From NCBI GenBank assembly GCA_030042755.1, contig JASHZC010000296.1, positions 1 through 6,858 of the forward strand: a stretch of 6,858 bases of DNA, in the 5' to 3' direction. The translations under genes and the position numbers were made by a program. This DNA comes from Vulcanimicrobiota bacterium. GTDB lineage: Bacteria > Eremiobacterota > Eremiobacteria > Baltobacterales > Baltobacteraceae. Positions within the stretch are counted from its first letter, which is position 1, and each line of letters begins with the position of its first letter. Shown here one piece after another: positions 1 through 6,858 of this stretch. The notes beneath the pieces were generated by a model. It saw only the letters and a list, made by a program, of their open reading frames with translations. It was not told the DNA's origin and ran no database searches.

Positions 1-308
1 GCCAGCACGTGGACGTGAAGATGATCGACGGTTTGCCCGCCGTCGACGCCCGTGTTCATGACCAGCCGATAGCCGTCGCTGCCGTGTTCCCTCCCGAGCT
101 TTGTCGCAACCTCGAACAAGCGTGCCAGGAGCGGGCCGTCGCTCGCATCGGAAAGGTCACCGATATTCGCGTGGTGATCGACCGGCATCACCAGCAGATG
201 CACCGGAGCCTGCGGGTTGATGTCTTGGATCGCGAGCACGCGATCGTCGCGATAGACGGCCTTCGCCGGAATCTCTCCGGCCGAGATCTTGCAGAACAAA
301 CAGTCCAT
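1..308 (-). CDS. HIT-family (histidine triad) nucleotide-binding protein, C-terminus cut off by window edge
   Basis: Probable HinT-like purine nucleoside phosphoramidate hydrolase, a small cytosolic enzyme. The 102 visible residues begin MDCLFCKISAGEIPA, and the C-x2-C at residues 3 and 6 is common in this family. DINPQAPVH follows at 29-37, GYRLVMNTG at 79-87, GGQTV at 90-94, and the triad HLHVHVL at 96-102 (His96, His98, His100; in the family the last His is the nucleophile). HinT proteins are usually about 110-115 residues, so only some ten residues lie beyond base 1. I chose ATG 308 over the in-frame ATG at 317: AGGA (318-321) sits nine bases before 308 but directly against 317, and family members typically begin at M-x-C-x-F-C. 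The start lies 11 bases past the stop of the stalk-protein gene, so it is probably the last visible operon member. The family assignment is firm; the physiological substrate is unknown. Confidence 0.93.
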   Translation of the reverse strand, partial: MDCLFCKISAGEIPAKAVYRDDRVLAIQDINPQAPVHLLVMPVDHHANIGDLSDASDGPLLARLFEVATKLGREHGSDGYRLVMNTGVDGGQTVDHLHVHVL

Positions 309-317
309 GAGCCTCAT

Positions 318-321
318 TCCT
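318..321 (-). promoter_or_regulatory. Shine-Dalgarno for the HIT gene, deciding its start
   Basis: AGGA on the minus strand ends nine bases before ATG 308 and touches ATG 317 with no spacing. It overlaps the TAG stop of the upstream stalk-protein gene (320-322). The spacing favours the start at 308, which also gives the canonical HIT N-terminus. Confidence 0.6.
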
Positions 322-1831
322 AACGGCGGATGGTAAACGACCACGACTTGGTCGTGGTATTGCCCGCAAGGTCGGAGACGCGCACGGTCACGCGCACGTT
401 GCCCGAATGGTAATCGTACGAGGGCATGTATTGGATGAACGTCGGCGTGCGCAGCGACTCGGACGTGACGTCCCGCCCGTCAACCCAAAGCACGACGCTC
501 GACGGATTGACCGGCACTGCATCGGAGACGAACGTCGCATAGATCGCCGGTGAGCTCGTGTTCACAACCGCGCCTTCCGCCGGTGCAAAATCCGAGACGC
601 CGGGCGGCGAACTCGAAGCGGACATCGTCTGCTGCGCTTGCACGTCGGGCGCGTCAACGTCTCCGACGCGCAAGTGCCCCACGATCGGCACGTCGCTGAA
701 ATTTGCACCCGTCGGAATCTGATACGTCCCCGAGTACACGCCGCTTTGAAACTGCGTCATCGCGATGTTCGTCACGTACGACCCGATGTCGAAGGTTGCC
801 GCGCCGCCAGGCGTACCATGCATGGTCACGGTAAACGAGTCGCCGGCGCGCAGCGCGCGATCGGAATCGAGCGTTACGCTCGTGATCTGCGGCCCGCCAG
901 GCTGGGGCGCTGCCTGCGCGACCGAGCGGCTCACCAGAATCGATCGCACTTCGTTGCTCTCGACGTTGTAGCGTACGGTCACCAGGTCCCCAACCCGCAA
1001 GTCGGTTAGCTGCGCTGTTTTTCCGTTGAGTTCGATCTGCGTGGTGCGATCCGGAAGAATCACGTGTCCGTCGGTGAGCACGAACTCGGATTCCGTCGCG
1101 GCGGCGACGCGACCGGTGTAGGATCCAAACGCGTCTTCGACGCGCAGCACGTGACCGGAGCGATCCATGTAGATGCGCGCGAAATCGCCTGGACGAAGAT
1201 CGCTAAGCTCGCCGGGGACGATGACGTTTGCGTCGACGTCGTGCATCTCGACCAACGCGTTGGAGCCGATCGGAACCGTGTGCACGTATGAATTGTATTC
1301 CAGCGTAACGGTCGGTGGATCCGAGTCGGTGTCGACGGCCGTCACCGTGCCGAACCGTTCTGCTGAGGTATGCGTCAGAATCAAACCTTCGGCAGAGCGC
1401 CCGACGAGTTGCGCGACGATGTTGACCGAATGGGTCGCGCTATCGTATCTCGCCTGGGCACCGAGCACGTCGGTGAAGAACCGGAGCGGCGCGTAGAGGA
1501 CGTATTTCACCTCGATCGGAGCGACGTCGAGTTCGAACGGCTGACCGTCGACGAGCGCGACGCGGCTTCCGATCGAAAGACTGACCGTCTTCGCTCCGAC
1601 TTGCGTCTCGATCGTGTGTCCCGTAATCGTTCCCTGCAAGCCAAGCGCGTCGATCGTCCGGCGCACCGGCACGAACAATTCTCCGTTCACCATCACCGGG
1701 GGCGGCTCGAGCGGCAGTCGTACGCCGTTGATCACGATCGCGATCGGTCGCGGCGTTGGCCTAGGCTTCGGCGCAGGGGTTGCGCCAATCAGGCAAAGCA
1801 CGAGCGCGCATGCGGTCGCCGTGCGAATCAT
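320..1831 (-). CDS. Exported stalk-domain (copper amine oxidase N-terminal-like) protein with tandem beta modules and Ig-like C-terminus
   Basis: 503 residues, probably secreted or surface-anchored, with no recognisable catalytic domain. A signal peptide spans about residues 1-17 (positive MIRT, hydrophobic ACALVLCLIGA), followed by a Pro/Arg/Lys linker PAPKPRPTPRP (19-29). Residues 30-140 are a stalk domain of the PF07833 type: INGVRLPLEPPPVMVNGELFVPVRR, then a second half with APLRFFTDVLG and a D-S-A-T-H-S-V-N-I strand. Residues 160-302 hold two tandem beta modules of about 70 residues, each ending in DLRPGD or DLRVGD plus a strand. Residues 315-400 look like an Ig-like sandwich. After the Ser/Pro-rich stretch at 404-410, residues 411-503 form another Ig-like domain with VDGRDVT and SDLAGN. 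The ATG lies in an ATGA overlap with the glycosyltransferase stop, and GGAGG seven bases upstream supports strong, coupled translation. Despite the domain name it is not an amine oxidase. It has no lipobox, transmembrane anchor or LPxTG. The exact role is unknown; structural envelope or glycan-binding roles are inference. Confidence 0.85.
   Translation of the reverse strand: MIRTATACALVLCLIGATPAPKPRPTPRPIAIVINGVRLPLEPPPVMVNGELFVPVRRTIDALGLQGTITGHTIETQVGAKTVSLSIGSRVALVDGQPFELDVAPIEVKYVLYAPLRFFTDVLGAQARYDSATHSVNIVAQLVGRSAEGLILTHTSAERFGTVTAVDTDSDPPTVTLEYNSYVHTVPIGSNALVEMHDVDANVIVPGELSDLRPGDFARIYMDRSGHVLRVEDAFGSYTGRVAAATESEFVLTDGHVILPDRTTQIELNGKTAQLTDLRVGDLVTVRYNVESNEVRSILVSRSVAQAAPQPGGPQITSVTLDSDRALRAGDSFTVTMHGTPGGAATFDIGSYVTNIAMTQFQSGVYSGTYQIPTGANFSDVPIVGHLRVGDVDAPDVQAQQTMSASSSPPGVSDFAPAEGAVVNTSSPAIYATFVSDAVPVNPSSVVLWVDGRDVTSESLRTPTFIQYMPSYDYHSGNVRVTVRVSDLAGNTTTKSWSFTIRR
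340..358 (-). repeat. Perfect 8-bp inverted repeat with 3-base loop near the 3' end of the stalk-protein gene
   Basis: Bases 340-347 (ACCACGAC) are the exact reverse complement of 351-358, separated by TTG. As minus-strand RNA this gives a hairpin 18 bases before the HIT Shine-Dalgarno and inside the last codons of the stalk gene. No U-run follows, so it does not look like an intrinsic terminator. It could modulate HIT translation or 3'-end processing, or be chance in codons for a Thr-rich strand. Confidence 0.35.
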
Positions 1832-2840
1832 CCGTGTTCCTCCAAGATCTCGCGATAGACATCGGCCGTTTCGCGTGCCGTTCGATCCCAGTTCAGCGTG
1901 GCCACGACCGTTCGCCCTCGTTCAACGAGGTCCGTGCGTAATGCCTGGTCGTCGAGCAGCCGCTCGATTTGTGCGCGCGCGCCTTCGGCGTTCCTCGGTT
2001 CGAACGTCAGCGCAACCGCGGCGATCGGATCGGGAATCGAACTCGATGTCGCGATGAGCGGGCATCCTTGCGCCATGGCCTCCACGAAGGGAAGGCCGAA
2101 GCCTTCGAGTAGCGCCGGGTGGACCAGCGCGAACGCGCCTGCGTAGTAGGACGCGAGCTGATCGTCGGTCGGGTTTCCAAGCGCGATCGCGCGCCGGCGC
2201 GACGTCGAAGCGCGTTGCAATAGGCCCTGTAGATCGTCCGGACCGGTCACGTAGAGGTCGATCTCGTAGTGCGGCGCAAGCTGCTCCCACGCTTTCACCA
2301 ACGTCGGAATGTCCTTGTGCTCGCGGTGATTGCCGACGTAGAGCAGATACGGCCGCTCCGCCCGGAAGGGAGCCGCCGGCGAAAAGAACTTCTCACGCGG
2401 AGCGAGCGGGACGACTCTGATCCGCTGAGGATCGGCGCCGAAGAAATAGACCAGATCGTCGATGGTACGCCGGTCCGAGGTGATGATCCGCGCAGCTTTA
2501 CGGCATGCGCGCTTCACAACCGTCATGTAATACGGCTCGATGTAGCTTTTGAAATACTCCTTGTAGCGCAAATGAATGACGTCATGAATGGTAAACACGA
2601 AGCGCCCGCCGGCGAATACGGGCACGTACAGCGACATGTAGTGCGCCAAATCGACGCGATCGCGCCACATCGCCATCGGTACCACGACCTGCTCGACGAA
2701 TCCGAGATTCTGTCCCTTCGCGTACAGGCGGTACTCGTATTCCGGTGCAACGCGCGGCAAGCGCGACGAGACCTCTTGAATGTAGGTCCGCATTCCGACC
2801 GAGATTTGCCGCCCACACCGAACGTCGAGGCCGATTTTCG

Positions 2841-2844
<4 letters not shown>
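1828..2844 (-). CDS. GT4-type (glycosyl transferases group 1) glycosyltransferase
   Basis: A cytoplasmic GT-B-fold enzyme, 338 residues from the chosen start, expected to move a sugar from a nucleotide donor to a growing envelope glycan. The N-terminal half opens with KIGLDVRCGRQISVGMRTY (residues 3-21), the usual first strand and Gly-containing acceptor loop, and has FTIHDVIHL at 84-92. The C-terminal donor domain starts near YLLYVGNHREHKD (166-178). It carries the retaining-GT motif EGFGLPFVE (247-255, an E-x7-E pair), then AMAQGCPLIATSSS and a C-terminal NWDRTARETADVYREIL helix. I chose TTG 2844, which shares TTGA with the upstream stop and has GGAAAG seven bases before it. In-frame GTG codons at 2904 and 2859 would add residues that do not fit the family and create longer overlaps. 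Donor and acceptor cannot be read from sequence. It overlaps the stalk gene by four bases. Confidence 0.9.
1839..1843 (-). promoter_or_regulatory. Strong Shine-Dalgarno (GGAGG) for the stalk-protein gene
   Basis: GGAGG lies seven bases before ATG 1831, inside the last codons of the upstream glycosyltransferase. It is the best ribosome binding site in the window, suggesting that the exported protein is made in larger amounts than the glycosyltransferases. Confidence 0.75.
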
Positions 2845-5256
<2,412 letters not shown>

Positions 5257-6066
5257 TTAGCCGGGGGCGGTCACCTTGACGTAACGCTCGCGCCCTCCGT
5301 AATCGTGCTCGACGCTCACGAGCGCTTGCGGAAATGCCGATCGGGCAAGAGCGAGCAGGCCCGCCGCGATTGGCGGTGCGCCTTCTGCGAGGACGAGGCC
5401 CCCCCGAACGAGCAACGGAGGCACGCGTTCGAAGAGACGCCGATAGTATGCCAGGCCGTCCGGACCGCCTTCGAGCGCAACCTGGGGTTCGTATCGCAGA
5501 CTTTCGTCGCCCTCGCCCGTAGGCACGTACGGCAGATTCGCAACGATGACGTCGTACGTCCGGTTTGCAACCGGCGCGAGCAGGTCGCCCTGCTGGAAGC
5601 TCACGTCCACGTTCAAGCGACGCGCATTCTCGCGCGCTACGTCGAGCGCAGCTTCTGAAATATCGACGGCATCGACGACTGCACCCGGAACTTCAGCCGC
5701 AATCGTACACGCAATCGCTCCGCTTCCCGTGCCAACGTCAAGCACCCGCGGCGCTTCGTGCGCGCGCAGATGCGCGATCGCTTCCTCCACGAGATGCTCG
5801 GTCTCCGGCCGGGGGATCAACACACGCGAATCGACCAGAAATTCCCGTCGATAGAAGCCGGCGCTTCCGACGATATAGGCGAGTGGCTCACCTTGCAAAC
5901 GACGCGCTACGAGTCGTCGCGCGCGTTCGACGTTTTCGGCCGAAATCGCGTCGCCCGCGTGCGCGCGGAGCCACGCGATTTCCCGGGAGAGCACGTGCTC
6001 GAGAATCACATCCACGTCCGCGGAGGGAACTGCGAGCGCGAGTTCGGCGCGAACTTGACGAATCAA
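5257..6066 (-). CDS. prmC: Release factor glutamine N5-methyltransferase PrmC (HemK)
   Basis: A SAM-dependent cytosolic enzyme that methylates the glutamine of the GGQ motif in RF1 and RF2, boosting peptide release. Its substrate RF1 is encoded by the gene immediately upstream. 269 residues, close to the usual 275-290. A short helical N-terminal domain (1-60) precedes [21 protein letters not shown] (70-90), the PrmC hallmark. SAM motif I is VLDVGTGSG (108-116) and the acidic end of beta-2 is [16 protein letters not shown] (133-148). The substrate-binding tetrapeptide, normally NPPY, reads NLPY (177-180). [18 protein letters not shown] (193-210) is typical. The usual LEIG-like strand is LAEGAPP (226-232), lacking the common glutamine. 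The start is TTG 6066, sharing TTGA with the prfA stop. The first later in-frame GTG codons fall at residues 18 and 20 and would remove the first helix. No clear Shine-Dalgarno is seen, so translation is probably coupled. Confidence 0.95.
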   Translation of the reverse strand: MIRQVRAELALAVPSADVDVILEHVLSREIAWLRAHAGDAISAENVERARRLVARRLQGEPLAYIVGSAGFYRREFLVDSRVLIPRPETEHLVEEAIAHLRAHEAPRVLDVGTGSGAIACTIAAEVPGAVVDAVDISEAALDVARENARRLNVDVSFQQGDLLAPVANRTYDVIVANLPYVPTGEGDESLRYEPQVALEGGPDGLAYYRRLFERVPPLLVRGGLVLAEGAPPIAAGLLALARSAFPQALVSVEHDYGGRERYVKVTAPG

Positions 6067-6858
6067 CGTTCAGCGTAGGCTTCGCCGGCGAGCAGCCTGG
6101 CTTGCTCGTCGGCTAGCAGATCGTCGACGATTGGTCCGAGCGCGCCGTCCATGATACCGCGAATGTTGCCGTAGCTGTCGTTGACACGGTGATCCGTCAC
6201 ACGATCTTGCGGGAAATTATACGTTCGGATCTTCTCCGAACGATCGCCCGTGCCGACTTGGCTGCGGCGCAGCGAACCCATCGCTTCTTCTTTCTCGCGC
6301 TGCTGACGCTCGTAGAGCATCGCCCGCAGCATTTGCATCGCCTTTTCGCGATTCTGCGTTTGCGAGCGTTCTTGCTGTGAAGCGACGATGATGCCGCTCG
6401 GCACGTGCGTAATGCGGATCGCCGACTCGGTCTTATTGACGTATTGACCGCCCGCGCCCGACGCTTTATAGGTGTCGATTTGCAAATCCGAGGGTTTGAT
6501 CTCGATGTCCACGTCCTCATCGACTTCCGGGAGAACCGCAACGGTCGCGGTCGACGTGTGGATGCGTCCCTGCGCTTCCGTAGCCGGAACGCGCTGCACG
6601 CGATGCACGCCGGATTCGTGCTTGAACCAGCGATACGGCGACTCGCCCTTGATGCCGAACACGATTTCTTTGTAACCGCCGGCATCGCTCTCGTTTTCCG
6701 ACACCAGCTCGACGCGCATACCGCGCGACTCCGCATATCGCATGTACATGCGAGCGAGATCGCCAGCGAAGATCGCGGCTTCGTCGCCACCCGCCCCGGC
6801 CCGAATCTCGATGAAGACGTCCTTCGAATCGCTGGGATCCTTGGGGACCATGAGCACG
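6063..6858 (-). CDS. prfA: Peptide chain release factor 1 (RF1), N-terminus beyond the window
   Basis: Recognises UAA and UAG stop codons on the ribosome and triggers peptide release. The 264 visible residues correspond to the last three quarters of a protein usually about 355-360 long, so roughly 90-95 N-terminal residues lie past base 6858; the GTG at the window edge is internal, not a start. Seen in order (numbering from the first complete codon, at 6857): [12 protein letters not shown] (17-28), [20 protein letters not shown] (83-102) with the RF1 codon-reading tripeptide PAT (91-93), where RF2 would have SPF, and SGAGGQYVN (133-141) with the catalytic GGQ (136-138). Then come [12 protein letters not shown] (163-174) and [24 protein letters not shown] (201-224). 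The residue after GGQ is Tyr139 where His is most common. The gene ends in TGA, an RF2 codon, so RF1 does not read its own stop. It overlaps prmC by four bases. Confidence 0.98.
   Translation of the reverse strand, partial: VLMVPKDPSDSKDVFIEIRAGAGGDEAAIFAGDLARMYMRYAESRGMRVELVSENESDAGGYKEIVFGIKGESPYRWFKHESGVHRVQRVPATEAQGRIHTSTATVAVLPEVDEDVDIEIKPSDLQIDTYKASGAGGQYVNKTESAIRITHVPSGIIVASQQERSQTQNREKAMQMLRAMLYERQQREKEEAMGSLRRSQVGTGDRSEKIRTYNFPQDRVTDHRVNDSYGNIRGIMDGALGPIVDDLLADEQARLLAGEAYAER

Noticed and set aside
320..1831. Calling the stalk protein a copper amine oxidase, or a lipoprotein because of its Cys residues near the N-terminus.
   Set aside because: Only the N-terminal stalk-like domain name is shared; there is no catalytic domain or topaquinone motif. 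Cys8 and Cys13 do not sit in a lipobox (Leu or Ala-heavy context without a small residue pattern of L-[AS]-[GA]-C).
2181..2201. Two overlapping 12-base palindromes (2181-2192 and 2190-2201) as an operator or recombination site.
   Set aside because: They lie in mid-gene of the GT4-type enzyme in codons for an Arg run, and alternating GC words are common in this composition.

Overview
This 6.9 kb window is packed bacterial chromosome with G+C near 60% by eye. All seven genes read on the minus strand, so transcription runs from base 6858 down to base 1. In that order they are: peptide chain release factor 1 (prfA, 5' end cut off), the release-factor glutamine methyltransferase (prmC), CTP synthase (pyrG), a family 2 glycosyltransferase, a GT-B glycosyltransferase of the GT4 / 'group 1' type, a 503-residue exported protein with a copper-amine-oxidase-like stalk domain, and a HIT-family protein (3' end cut off).

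Layout. The right half (3574-6858) is housekeeping. prfA and prmC are a widely conserved pair, because PrmC methylates the GGQ glutamine of RF1, and pyrG follows after 21 bases. The left half (320-3584) looks devoted to the cell envelope: two glycosyltransferases that probably build a surface glycan, then a secreted, non-catalytic, multi-domain protein. The HIT gene begins a few bases beyond that. Junctions are tight throughout: two TTGA stop/start overlaps, one ATGA overlap, one 11-base overlap, and gaps of only 21 and 11 bases. No terminator or clear promoter was seen inside, so the set is probably one operon with translational coupling. Three of the five internal genes with a resolvable start appear to use TTG; two of these, plus HIT, have starts that simple longest-frame calling would place too far upstream.

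Organism. Stalk-domain proteins followed by Ig-like modules, high G+C, LPS-type glycosyltransferases and TTG starts suggest a deep-branching phylum such as Eremiobacterota (WPS-2) or a relative such as Armatimonadota. This is inference from gene style only and is weakly held.

Assessment. I see no mobile element, CRISPR array, RNA gene, toxin-antitoxin or defence locus. The best leads are the glycosyltransferase pair translationally coupled to a new-looking surface protein, and matching off-consensus residues in RF1 (GGQ-Tyr) and its modifying enzyme PrmC (NLPY instead of NPPY). Neither amounts to a demonstrated new system.
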